Shown in pieces: positions 26,601 to 41,600 of a DNA stretch of 64,000 bases. The stretch is from assembly GCA_030549495.1 (NCBI GenBank), contig JAUIRK010000763.1:1-64000 (forward strand). Direction: 5' to 3'. This DNA is from Nectonema munidae (Eukaryota; Nematomorpha; Nectonematoida; Nectonematidae). The notes under the pieces were generated by a model, which searched no databases, was not told the DNA's origin, and saw only the letters and a list, made by a program, of their open reading frames with translations. Both the position numbers and the translations under genes were made by a program. The first letter of the stretch is position 1. The number at the start of each line of letters is the position of its first letter.

Positions 26601-29600
26601 GTCTCCCTTATTCATTAGTTAAAATACTAATGCCACATTAATATTACATGCTCTATAAAAGAAATTTAACAAACCGCAGTATCTTAAAGAAACAAGACGT
26701 TATGCTTTCATTCCCACGCTAAAAATTTGAGAAATAGTAGGCATAAAACTTTTCAAACGAACAGTCCAATCCATTCCAATACACATCCTCAATTACGTAT
26801 CGCTTTGGCTTGCTACTAAAATTTTGGAATATACAACATGCATATTATATTTTAATACCCCTCACATTTGAAAAACAATTTCTGCTTAACTTTATGAAAA
26901 AAATTCACTAAATATTTATAAATTTTTGCATTTAATAAAGTAAAAAAGTTTTGTAAATTTTAAATTTATTTTTATTTTTAAAAAAAATAAACTATATAAT
27001 TTAAAAGTAATTAACTAATTGATCAACTCACTGACGAATTAATTAACTTAACTATTGGACTTACCAAACTATCTGCTTAACTATAATGAACTAGTTAATT
27101 TCCAACTAACAATTAATTTAAACTGTAATTTAATTTTTTTAACTAGTTAGTACGTAGTTTTAAAGAATTATTAAAATTTTTTCATCTATTATAGGTATAT
27201 CATTATTAGGGTGGATGGGATAGGGAGAGGGGATAACCAATAAGTTATATATTTGCTTCCAATTTATATACAACGATATCGCATACGAGAGTAAACTTGT
27301 AAAATTTTGTGCAGACAATCAGCAAGGTGGAAGAACGCCTCTACAATCATATCACGCCCTTGGAAGATTCCGAAGGAACTGGAATAAATGGCATCAAGGA
27401 AGATATCGGTAATGAGGAAGAAGTTTTAAGAAGATTCAAAGACTATCGATTTACCAAATTCGTTGCACACTTTTTCAACAATGATGTGGATCATTCACAT
27501 TCTTTCAACTCCATCAAACAACCCCTACTTATTTCAATTAAAAAAGAAGGTAGCTTATTTGCTTTAAAACATCATTCCTTTTACATTAGGTCTAACTTTT
27601 GTTATTCTTCAATAACATATTTTAATTTTCCATTTTTAACTTATGGATCTACTTCTAATTGTCTGAATAGCGTTTCAAATTTGTTTCAATTTGAGTTTGC
27701 AATTCTAAAAATATTCATAATATTAAAAAAATAATAATAATAATAATAATTAGATCGATGTAAAATTATTTGTGTACTATACCTTTTTACTTTAAAGTGG
27801 GAAAATAAACCTCAAAATGAAAACTGTAAACTTGAAAGCAAATTATATATTAAATTATCTATAGCTATTTATAGCAAATTATATAGAATGTTCATTTTTA
27901 AAGACGAGATGGTAAATTTTACTTGTAAAATATAATTAAAGTATATTTACACAATTATCTAAACTTCATGCCTATTTTTTTTCTTATAATTCATGATATG
28001 TTTATTATTTTATTTTTTTAACAAAAATTTCAATTGATATACAATCATTAAAATTTATATTTTTATGTTTGACAAATTTTTGCAACGTAGAATTATTCAG
28101 AAAATAAAATAAGAAAATTTAGTTATAATAATTATAAACTTGATAATATATTTTACTTATCAAAGCATATCTTCTTCCTCTTTGCCTTATCCCCAAGAGG
28201 GGCGTGGCTGAAATCCGCTGTCTCCACTTCTCTTTGTCCATTGTGGGGTCTTCGCTGAGACCAAGCTCCTGTAGTCGCTCCTTCAGCCCATATCTCCCGC
28301 TTTTTCGCTACTAAAAGTTCTGCTACAGCCAGCACACTTATCTCAACTCACGTCTTTCCTCTAATTTTCTCATTTCTTTTTTTGTCTCTTAGAGTTACTC
28401 CCATCATCCTTTTAAGCCTTTTCATTGCAGTCGGCATTAATTTTCTTTCATCTTTTTTCTTCAAGCTCCAGCATTCACAACCATATGTCAAGACCGGTCG
28501 AACAATTGTGGTGTAAATCTTCGCTTTGAGTTTCATTGACATTCTTTTATCACTGATGATCGCTTTAACCTCTTTCCATTTTAACCAGCTGGCATTGACT
28601 CTTGCTTGGACGTCCCTTTCACAGCTTTCATTTATCCATAATTTGGGTTCCCAAGTATTTGACATTTCTCACCTGTTTCAGCTTAATTGAATATACTCAT
28701 TTTTGTTACATATCATGATCTCCGTCTTTTCAGCATTCATCTTCAGCCCATATTTCTCCAAAACTCTCTTGCCATTTTATAATTCTCTTTCCAAGTTGTT
28801 CTTTGTTGTCTGTCGGTATCGCTAGGTCGTCAGCAAAAAAAAATTCTCATAAGTCTTCCTTTTTTAAATGATTCCATAGCTAATCAACAACCAACGTAAA
28901 CAATAATGGACTCAATGCCGAACCTTGATGCAGACCTATATTTACTTCAAATTCTCTTGAAATTCCTTCTACCGTTTTAATAGATGTCTTTGATTTTTAT
29001 AGATTTCTTGCACCAATCTCAAAAGTTTTTTGGATATTCCTATTTTACGCAAGCACCAATAGACTACTTCCCTATGAATATTATCATATGCTTTCTCTAG
29101 ATCTACAAATTCACAAAAAAACTGATACAATTCCTTCAATTTTCTTTTCTATTAGTTGTCTTGTGATAAAAAACCGCGATAATTGCACTCTTTCCAGACA
29201 TAAATCCAATCTGTTTTGGGTTTATCTGTACCACTGAACGAATTCGCTTATCCAAAATTCTTTCTAGTATTTTCAGTCCGTGCTCCAGTAATTTCACACT
29301 ACGATAGCAATCACATTCTAAGGCATCACCTTTCTTTTTCAAGATGGCTACTAGTACGCTTTTCCTCCAGTCTAGATATACACATCTAGATATAAAAATA
29401 TATGAACATTTGGATCAAAATAACGAGAAAACTTTGAACATAGAATGTGAATTAGGAACATCTTATTTTTTGTTTTACTTTTTTTGATACTTGTCAAATT
29501 CATTTTAATGTCTCCAGTAACATAATCATTACTAAAATTCACCACGTATTACAATAAATATAAATTCAAATAATTTATTAAATCTGGAATATTTTGATTT

Positions 29601-32600
29601 GTTAAGAGTAGTTTTCAACAAAAAGTCTTCTTATCTGGGCTAAACATTTTTAAGAAGTGAATATGTATTTAAAAGAAGGAAAACTTGACATTAACTTTTA
29701 AAAAATTGCTTTATGATTGAAAAGTGGATTTTAGGTTTAAAAATTGAATACTTAAAAATGTGAAAGAAAAAAATAAATTAACAAATTTAGAGTTGTAATA
29801 TAAAACATAACAAAAAATTTTTTTGATATGAAATTTCTAACTTTTACCAATAATTTCTTCATTTTTGAAAATGATTTATTGATTTTTGATATCGAAACTT
29901 GGTAATATTGTAATCTGTGATACAAACAATGGGAGAATTTATAGTTTTTTCATCTTCTTATCTTTCACAGGATCGGTTATAAAAGACACAAATTAATTCT
30001 TTCGATAACAAATTTTTTAAGATATAAAAAAGCTGAGTAAGTTTTTCAGAAAAAATATATTCCATTAAAATATATCTTTTAATCAAGACATTAAGAATTT
30101 CTAACAATATTTCGAAAAAATAATTAGAACTGTTTCAATTTTAAACGCGAAAGAAGTGAAAGTCTTTGATAAGAAAACATGGTTTAATTAATTACTTTGA
30201 TAACATCTCGAATCATATGGAATTAAAATAATTTTAATTTGTTAAACTTTAAATTTATCAGATCCAAATTTTAATAGGATGTCGAAAAATGTATCAAAAT
30301 TAATAAGGCTTTGATTTTGAATTATATTAACTATTTTTGTACAATTGATTTTTTCGTACCTGTATTTAATAATGAATGAAGATTTTTAATTAAAATTAAT
30401 TTCATTTTGATCATTTTATTTCAATGAAGTTCTATCCAAACTATTAAATCCTTTTAAATCCTTTTTTTGGAAATATTAAATTTTTTAAATTTCACAAATA
30501 AATTTCTAAATTTCATTATTTTTGGCTTTTTATTTAAAGCAACTCCGAAATTTTGATTAAGAGAGAAGAAAATGATTTTTATTGTTCTAATGAAAAACGC
30601 AAAAAAAATATATAAAAAAGCTGTCAAATATATGGCAAACTTATTTATAAATTTTTTGAACATATTTTGAATGCAAACAAAAATATACATTTTGGATAGG
30701 AATCCAAACTTAGACATTCTTTGATCTTTGTATTTTTTATATCAAAATATTTCATCTATGCTAATCGATAATTATTTTATCATTTTTTTAAATTCGCATT
30801 GATACGTTTAATTTGACAATGGCTTTATAAAATATTTATGAAAAATTTTACACCTTTGTTTAATGTTTAAAATCCTCTTGATTACTCAAAATGTTAATTC
30901 CTAAACCAGGATTTCTCAACATTGCCCAGTGAGATTCTTTAAAATTCGAAAATCGCCCATTATAAATTGAAAACGTGCCGTTAATCTTTCGCCTTTTTCC
31001 AAACTTTAGTTTAAATTCTTCATTGCTAAGTTCAATAAAATCTTCCTAAAAAGTTGCTTCTTTTATATTAGAAGGAAAAGGATTACACTCATTCTTTTAT
31101 TTTGAACTCAAACAAATCATAAATTCTGAACAATAAGGGATCTTTCAGCTAAGATATATAAGATTACAAAAAATGAATTCGATTGAAATTTTGACTTCAT
31201 TAGATTCTTATGTACAAAGTGAGTTAAGAATATTTTCTTAAAAAATTGTCTGTCGGCATCCCATTTTTTCCCCAAAAATGGGTGATTTGACCACGGTCGA
31301 CAAATACTGTCCAAAAAATCAATTTTTCAACATTATTTTCCTTAAATTACATGATTTTAAGTAAAATATTTCACTTATCTGGAAATACAAATATTATTGT
31401 TTTGTATAACACAAAATTCTAGCATTCATACGCATTTTAGTATCATTCATTTACACATTTGTTTAAGCCACTTCTAGACTCACACACTCACACACACACA
31501 CTTCACACGACATATCATGTTACCTATGTTTTTGCACATATATTTGTTATTTTAATAGAAGAGAGAGTTCAAGCTATAAAGATTTGGGATTTGATTCAGT
31601 TGTTTATGGGAGATAGTATCTTAACTGAAGGCTCTGATCTCAAATATTACACTTCCAATTTGAAAAACTTTTTTATGAGGAAGTTTTACAATTCATTTGC
31701 AATCAAAATGGTAAAAATTTTGTTTTAATTTAAGGGTTCGTCTGGAAAATTCATTTAATGGCAAAAACATTAAATGAATTATTTTACTATTTTTATATAT
31801 ATTCACCATATATACTTTATAAATCATGAAACTAACTTTTTTATTTTGTAATTTTTTTTCGAAAATTAAACTTTTTCTCATTTTATACTATGCAAAATTT
31901 AAACGGTTTTAATTATTATTTTCAGTAACTTTGATTACATAGAAATTTTGTGTATAAATAATGATTATAAAAATTGACTTTTTTTCATTTTTTAATAAAT
32001 TTCTCATTTTTAAAAATAATTTCTATGTAATTGAAAGTACTTTCGAAACAAAAAATGTAGCTTGATAAGTTATAAAGTATGGAAGTTTTAAATTATTGTG
32101 AAAGTATTTAAAAAAAAATGTAAAAATTATTATATGATTTTAGTAGCTGTGATCATTTAAAGGTCGATGATTATACTGAACCGTTTTAGCACATTTAACT
32201 ATTATATTGTCAAACTAATCTTAATATTACTTAATTATTATTATACATTTAATTACATCATGTCATTTTATACTCAATAATATTTGAAAGTATAACACTA
32301 GACCGACAAAGGCTTTTTCAAAATGAAATTTTGATCGTAATTTTACATATAGAGATATTTTTATGCTATGATATTCTATGTATGAGTGAGTTTCTACGTA
32401 AAAAATCCTTCCAAATAACATAAATGTGAACCTTTTCAAAGTTGATGGTTGTAATTTATATCATAACTTGGAAAGTGGTGACATAAACCAAATTGAAAAA
32501 GGGGTTGACTTTCCACCTGCTTTCTTCTGAATGAATAAAGTTAATTGAACACTTGAAGATCAAAGCTTCTCACAATGATCATACAACAATCTTCAGTTGT

Positions 32601-35600
32601 TTTTATAGGCTTACCTAAACTGATCATTTTGAAAGCACCATAAACCTATACCAAATCGTCCTGTAAAATTGTTTTTAAACTTTGTTCAAGAAAATCTTAT
32701 GAATTAAGTCATTCAAACACCTACAAGAATTGATCCAAGTGGTAATGAAAGTTTGATATGTTTATTAATCACCAGTAATGAAAATCTTATAGATGGTTTA
32801 ACTATATTACCTCATTTATAACTAAAAGTGATCACTATTGCATAGCTTTTATCCTCTTGAAAACAGCTCAAAGTACAATAAAGCATCCCAAATATAAGTT
32901 CGATGTTGATGATTATGTCACTATTTGAAATACTCTTAAAAATATTGACTGAAGCAACTTTATTAAAGAGGACTTAAAAAGTCTTCAAATGTTTTCCAGC
33001 ATATTCTCGAAGAACAAATAACACTACATGCTCCTTTATCTTATGACAAAAAAAGCATTCAAAATATTTATGAACAAAGAGTTCTTCTCACTTTATAAAA
33101 AATAGAAGAAATTGTTTATGCTTTTCAAGAAATGTGATGACAAGTTGAATTATGGCGAATATAGGAAAGTCAGTAATAAACTTTGAAATTAACACATTGA
33201 GAGATTTTAAACAAAAGCCCAAATTGGCATGATATCATATCAACGGAAAAAGGAAAGAATCATATTGCTTTATAAAACATAGTGAAAGTCTTACCATAAA
33301 TTTTCCATCAGTAATGTTTATCCATCTATAAAAATGAAAGTAAACTTCCTAATAATAACACACTGCAATGTAGAAAAATTATAAAGCCATATTGTATACG
33401 AATATCTGAAGTCTACAACAAAGTCGACAATCTAGTTACATCAAAATCTCGTGGTTTTGTTAACATTCCACATTCTTTGTAAATGTTTTCACACAAGCGC
33501 TGAATGTAAACTTTCAGAGACTTGAAAAATAAGTTGTACTACACAAATCTTTAGAGAAGGTAACAAAAAATATTTTTCTAATTATTATAGGCTTATTTCA
33601 GTCAACTGTATGCGTCAATAAATCGAAGAGAAAGTTTTCGATCATCTCTATAAGAATAAGATAATAACCAAAATTCAACTTGGGTTTCTTCCTAAAAAGT
33701 CCACCACCACTAATTTAATTGAATTTTCAGAGGAATTATTATCATCGGATATGAATGAAGGCAAAGCAGTTAATGAGGAATGATTTATTATTAGAAATAT
33801 GCATTATTAAATCCCAAAATAATAATAATATTGAAAACTTTCAAGCTTTTAACTTCCGGTTGGAAAATATAGTTTTTTTTCTTGAGACGCCAAAGAAAGC
33901 TTTACTTGCGCTACAACATCTTTACAAAAGAAGCATATAGCACAAATTAGAATTCCACAAATTATAAAGAAGTTTGTTTAGAAAGGTTTATAAAAACCGC
34001 AAAAGGAAAAAAAGTAACTAGAAGGTAAGTAGGAGAAACAAATATAATATTCAACAAATTTATTAATATAGAGAACAACGAATTAACGCGAGGAACAAAC
34101 AATTTTATTGCATTCGGGAAAATCACGATATTCAGACAAAACTTTTAATTTTGAACAACTTTTTAAACTTTTTCACAGAAGAACAACTTTGACTAAGTAA
34201 ATCTTTATATTTTTTAAAAAATAAAACTACTTTGCATCTAACAGATTGCTCAGGGAAAGGCAGTTATATGATCTAAAAATTTGAACTCTGAGTATATGTC
34301 TAAACCTAGAGAAGATTAAAGTTATTTACAACATTTAATCCACTTTGAATATAAAGGGTAGAACTTACACTAGCTTTATTTGATACAATCATAGCATTTG
34401 TCTTGTTTTTGTTTATGATCAAATTGTTTGTATGAAACCAATTGAAAATTTTTTCCAAATTGTAAAAATGAAAACCTTTCATTTGTTAATCATACTTGAA
34501 TAACAATGTAATATCGCCTGTGTATATTATATAATCAAAGAAGTTTGAACATTCATCATGCAAATCTTTCATATATATTGTCAAAAACAAAGAACCTAAA
34601 ATTGGTCCTTAAGGTATGCCTTTAACAATAGACTTGGTACGTGGGCATATATTGTTTTAAACAGACATATTGTCTTCTATTTTTCAAATATGAACAAAAA
34701 ACTTAGAGGTTTTTTCAGAAAAACCATATTTGGAAAACTTATAAACCAAGATATCACGAGAAATAGAATCGAATGCTTTCCGTTAAATCTAGAAAAAATG
34801 ATTCCAGCATCAACCTTATATTCTAAAAACGTAACAAGTTTATCCATTAATACACTGCGAAGCAATTCAGTAGAGAAATTTTTTCGGAAAGCAAATTGAT
34901 ATTGGAAAAATAAGTTGTTTTGGGAAAAAAAGTTTGAGATTTGAGTGTGAAGAATTTTCTCAAAAATTTTTTGAAAAAACAGGAATAATTGATATTGGTC
35001 TGAAATTGGAGATGGAAAAGTTATGTCTTTAAAATTGGAACTACTTGATCTAACTTAAGGCTTGTTAGAAAAATGGAAGATTCAATACATCTTTTAAAAC
35101 AAAAAGAAAGTATGCTAGAGAAGCTATTAGAAACAAGTTTAATATGGTGAATATTAATACCATGAGCATCAAAAGACTTTTTCAATTCACAATCATCTAT
35201 TGCCTTTAGTAGATCTGATGGTTTAGTATAATTTAAACAAAATTCAGAATTGTCGTTAAACGTTAAAAAAAATTAACCACCTACATTGATCGTATCTATT
35301 TTTCGGTTTAGTGGTTTTTAAGGAATTTATTTGTCACCATGATGAAAGAGTATATCTTAAATAGGAAATCCATAGTGCGCTTGAATAGAACTCTTTCACA
35401 TATTTCTGAAATTAAGAGCGATATCCCACAAGTATCCGTACTCGGTTCAATATTCTTCCCTATTTTCATTAATGATATAAACAATTTCCTGAATTCCCAT
35501 GATTTTTGCTTCGTTAAAAGAAATTTGATAACAAACCATAATTTTTTGATTATGAAACGTAGGTCTAAATTAAGAAGTTTGATAAATATTGACAAATTCA

Positions 35601-38600
35601 GATAAAATGACGTTTTGAACTTTATATACAAAGTATTTTGTTGAAGCTTAAAAATTATATCTATACAATACATATATAAGTCTAAAAAATAGAAAATATA
35701 TATTCATTATTTATGTATATCGATATAAATGCATTCATTAAATCCCTTCGTATTGCCAGACTGACAAACTATATATGTTTTTAATTAATTATGAATGTGT
35801 ATCAAACAAATCATTTTAAATAATGAAAATGTCTCTATCGATAATTTCCTTGGGTGAAGGTAATATTTTATTCAAAGACAGGTCCTTTCTAGGTGTGGAG
35901 TTTGATCTTGTTAAAATTATATTAATACTTTTGGAGAATAATTTTTAATTATTTTGTCAGGTTAATATGGATGAAAAAAATTCTGAAAAGTCTTCAATGA
36001 TGCATAATAATTTCCAAGCCGAAAGCGTGAAGTTATCACGAAGGAATAGTAAAAACAAGATTATGTCATCAAAAATCTCTTCTTTTCTTGGAAATGAGAC
36101 TTCGCTTTCAAGTAGAAGGTCTTTTGAAAAAGCCAAAGAAAAGAAAGACGTTAATGACGAGGGCTTAGAAAAAAAGGAAGATCAACAAGCGCACAATGGC
36201 AAAGAACGCAATTCAAATTTCGACAACAACATTGAACGTTTAAATTATATAATAATGCAGGGAATCAAAAACGAGAGATTACGAGATGAAATTTATGCGC
36301 AAATTTCTAAACAGCTAAATCATAACCCCAACAAAATTTCTTCTGTTAGAGGTTGGATCTTATTTTCTCTTTGCTTAGGATCTTTTGCTCCTAGTAAAAT
36401 TTTAATGCCATATATTCTTAACTTTATCGCGTCCGGTCCTAATGTTTACCGAAGTTTTTGTCTAAATCGACTTAAAAGAACTCTTTTAAATGGCACCCGG
36501 AAATATGCACCTTGTTGGCTTGATTTACTTTCAGTCAAAAAGCGTCAACCAATTAAATTATCCATTACCTTGATGGATGGTAGATCAATCACGCTAGAAT
36601 GTGATTCTGCAACAACGGTTAATGAGCTTTTGCAAATGGTTGCCAAAAAAATTGGTAATTTTGATTTTAAAAGCTTTACAACACTTGCTTCCCATCTTCT
36701 TTCTTTTAGATTTAGAAGATAAATTTGGCTTTTCTCTATACATAGCTTTATTTGACAAAGTGACTTCTCTGATAAAAGTGGGAAGTTATATCATGGACTA
36801 TATTTACCAATGCGAGATGTATGCAAAAGAAAAAGGCATTCTACAAAGAAAGTTGAGCTGGAAGTTGTTCTATCGAAAGGAAATATTTCTACCTTGGCAT
36901 GATCCAAGCAAAGACGCTGTTGCTACTGAATTGATCTATCAACAGATAGTGAGAGGATTAAAGTTTGGTATACACAATTACTTTGATTAATAAACACATG
37001 TAAACGTTGTGGTGCAAATGACATTCTGGTCAGTCATAAAAATTAGGCTTATATGATTTAATGGAAATTTTGATTGAATTTTTTCTAAAAAATAATAAAA
37101 TTTAATGTTTTTTTAGAAAAATCCAAAAAAGTAACCTATTAGAATATTCAAAGCCAACCATGAAATTTCAAAAAAATTTTGTTTTAAAATAAAATTAAAA
37201 TTTTGAATTATAAATTTTAAAAATAAAGAGTTTTAAAGATAAAATGAAAGGTAAATAATAAAAAAATAATTTCGTAATAAAACAAAAATTTTGGCCTGAG
37301 TAAGGTTGGTTAGGTTCGATAACTCAAGGTCTTCGGTTCGATCCCGCAGCAAGCCTACTTTCTCATAGTTCGATACAAGCGGCGCAATTGTGCCTTCTCG
37401 ATACCTTTACCTTTAATAAAATGAAAGATAACTTCTCTATTTCAAAATTTTCAATAAAAATTGCTTACAAATGCAAATGTTTGTAGTCTATAATTAAAAG
37501 TATCAAAATGCATACTAAATAAAATAGAGAAAAAAATTAAGTTATTTTTTAGAAAGAATTAGTTGGTAAAATCTGCATAAAATTTTCTTTGTTTTGAATG
37601 CCTATGTACCTTAACGAATGTCAATTTGCATTTCTTGCCCTACAATTAACTAAGAGCTCATGAAAATTGTGATGAGCATCCATTCTAGAGACATTGTATT
37701 ATCTTTTTAACGCAGGTATATCCACTTTCATCTCTCCAACTTCTCCGATTTGAATCCCAGCTTTCAATTTGCTACAGTTTGTTCAATTTGTTAAACATTG
37801 AAAATGAGTTCTGTCAAGGGATCTTTTATCTAAAATGTATAATGAATTTAGATTATACAATTTATTAGGTGATCTGCTAATTATTATGTAAAAACGTAAA
37901 CAAGTTCTATATTTGAAAATCTCGCAAATATATGAAAAGTTTTATAAAAGGAATTCTTCAGAATTAATTATTATCAGTATCTTATTTTAAATAAAAGGGT
38001 ATTCTTCCATAATTGGAGAAATTAATGTTTCTTTGGCTCAATTGGTAGTTATTAATATATTTTTCTTTCTTTCAATTTCATAAGTTTTGAATAGATTTTA
38101 ACTATAACTCCTATATACTGCATAGGGCAATATTTGTATACTACTTGAGCATAATTTTCTCTATTTAAATACTTTCATTTTATTCTGATTTTCTTTTTCG
38201 AAAATATTTTTAACTTCTATACTCTGAATATATGCCACCACTTTTTCAATGTTTCTGAAAATTAGGAACTTTGAAGACTATTTTTCTTTTTAACTGGATA
38301 TGGTTATCCTTTACTAAGATTGAGACTAGGCAACTGCGATAATAGGGAAAATCTCCCTCCCTATTTAACTTGAAAAGGCATTGGGTTATGCATTAAGAAA
38401 AAAGTTAAGGAAACAAGAACTCGAGGTTCAGCAACTCCAAAACAAATGAAAAACTTTAAAACAAGTACATTGCCTTAGTTGGCATATTAAGTTGTTTTGT
38501 AGTGAAAATAAAGACCAACTTGCAAATCTTTTTAATGCTTTTTCCTCCATTTTTAATTTTAGAGCAATAAAGATATATTTTTTGGGGATTCATTTAAAAT

Positions 38601-41600
38601 CCTTACAATTTTTAATTAATTCAGTATATTTAAATAAAGAATTAATCAGTTGTGAACGGTAGAATTTAACTTTAAAATTTTCCATTTTTTGTGCAATATT
38701 TGTGGGTTCATATAATCAACGAAGGTGCTAACCAACGAATCGCCATTTTAACACTTCAAATAAAATTGTAAAAGCAATCAAACTCTTTTTATGAATTAAA
38801 GAGCTTCTTATCAGACCAATAGTCAGTATGTTTCATCACTCCATGCAGCGCCACCACATGTAGGAGTGGAAAAGTTTCACTTTTCTTGTACACCCTCTCT
38901 TACTTTTAGAAACCATGTTATGCATTTAGAATACCCGTATTAGCATTGTTTCAAGCCTGCATATTCGTCAGAACACCTATTTCATTCTGTTTATACATCA
39001 ATCAATTGTTTACTTTTGCTTGATTATTATGAGAGCATCACATATAAATGTCAAAGTTTTGCCTATCCTAGTATATTTAGAAAATAAAATGATATTATTG
39101 AAAAATTAAATGTAAAATGAGTAAAAAACAGCATGTGAATATATTAATTTGTTAATTCTAATGATAAATTTTTGTTTTAAATATTATATTCCTTTAATTT
39201 TCTCCTCCAGTTAAAAAATGCCTTATTTCATTTGAAAATTTTAAAAAATTTAAAAACTTTCTTTTGTATTTTCATTTCAATTAACATACATCATTAAAAT
39301 ATATTATTAAATACTGAACTGGCAAACACTGTTAGACTTAAGGATTCTTAAAACAATAAGAACTCACAATATAAACTTTTTGTATAAATCTGTATCTGTC
39401 TGTCTATGCCAGTGTTCCTGAATATTTGGCTTTTTTCTTTTCCTGGCACTTCCCAGGAAATTAAGAGGAAAATTTTTGTTTCCAGTTTGCTGGAAATCGA
39501 TTATTTTTTAATCTTGCTTCAAAAAGTTGCACATAAATTTTTTTTTGAAATTTAAGGAATAAAAAAGTAACTTTTCAATAAAAAATTTATTACGATTAAA
39601 ATGTATTTAAAAAAATCAATATCAATCTGATAGACTTTAAAATTGATCTATACGACTTATAAGTTAAACTAGAAGTTAGGAAAGAAAGGCTGATAGCTTT
39701 TATGAGAAAGCAGGCATTTTTGATTGTGGCAAAAGAATAAACTTTGTTTTATTAAAGGATTAAAGCCAATTTTTAGAAATATACATTTTTGATCAAAAGG
39801 ATAATTAAGCTAAAGGCTATGATAGTTTTTTAATGATAATGATTTCTTAATTGGGTAAGGCATTTCTGATCGTGACATTCGTACACCATTTAGCCAATTA
39901 TGCAAGATTTTTCTTCTATTTGATTCAATACCGACAATAAATAAGCTAAAATCCAAATATTCATTTTTTGATAGTTAGAACTTTAAAAATTATGATCAAT
40001 TCAAAAAATTTGAGTTATTTTAAATACTAACGTTCTTTCAGAGATAAGAAGCGTACTCATTTAGAGATATTAAAACGCATATTAACATATGTATACACAC
40101 ACATAAATACACAGTAGAGATTCGGCTCTAATTTTTGACAATTTTTGCTGGCCGAAATGTATTTGCTTCCCGGGATTTATCACTTTTTTATTTGAAAGTG
40201 TAAATTTTGTTTTAATTTGATATATTTGATATATTTGATTTTTATTGTTAAAAATACATTAAACTAAAAACTATTTTCCGCATTTTTTAATAATTTTGAT
40301 TTTCTAAAAAGTAGGGGCAGACCGTTGTAAAACAAACACCCCTCTCTTGGAAATTTCTCCTAAGTCCTAAAAAAAAAACTCCTAAAGTCTGTCGATAAAA
40401 TTGTATCAGCATATTACTTCAATTTCTGAATTTATTTTTAATTAGACAAAAATCTGGTCAAGCTTTAGTTTAATGTCTTTTTTGCTTAAATAGGCGAGTA
40501 TCGATGTGATAAAGAAAATGAGTTGGCATTGATGCTTTGCCAGCAGTTTTTAATAGGCAAAATTTTGTCTTCTCACGAAAAAGTGTTAAACTCTTTAGAC
40601 GCCAGCGTCATTGAGTTGATGAACAGTTGCATTTCACAATACATACCAAGTTATTATGAGAATAAAGATGAAGACGTTGCAAAATTAAAGCTAAGAGTTC
40701 TTGAATCTCTGAAGAAAACTTTTTCATTTTACAAAGATATTTCACCTTTAAAGGTAATGTTAATTTTCTACTCATTTTACTTCCTGATTTTTCTTCAAAA
40801 GAAAGAAATTTCTTTGATATGGGACAAATTTTTCACAACCTATTGTCATTTACATTCACAAACTTTACGAGTATTCTGCAAAAAAAATATGGGTTTAGAA
40901 CATTGGGAGTTATGAGAAAGATTGAAAAGTGCCTTGATAACTCTGTTTGATATATAGATACAAAATTCGTAGCATGATCTAAATTTGTTAACAAATAACG
41001 AAAACATAAATTTGAATGTTACAATTATGCTTAAATAATTTATTAAGAATCTAAAGATTTTACACTCTTAAGATAGTATAGTGTAATTTTTTCCATTTTC
41101 TTCAGAACGATCAACGTAAGAAAAGTGGATTAAAACAAAAAGTTCTTTTTAATGATGTTTTCCTTATATTAATTTATGCTATAATTATGCATTTCAATTA
41201 TATTGCAATTCCCATTGAATTCCATTGGAAATTGGAGTCAGTCTCCTTTCCTCTACAGGTACAACAATAAGGCAAAATCGGTTGAATAAATTACCTTTAC
41301 TCAAGGCATGAGACTGCTTAAAATGAAATGGAAGCGAATTACTTTGAAGATCCAATGCATATGCAGATATTAATTTTGTAAGCAATATGCTTTTATTTCT
41401 GCTTATAATAATCAATCACATTCTTTTTCAGAGATTCAAAGAACACCTAATATTTTCAAGCTAGCCAAATATCTAAAATTCATTACAAATTAATTACGTT
41501 TTATTTTACAAAAGTTACGCTACTGTTTTTATCTTTTTTTACCAATACTAACGCAAAATAATTGAATCACTATCCATGAATCAATCTCATCGATTTTCAA

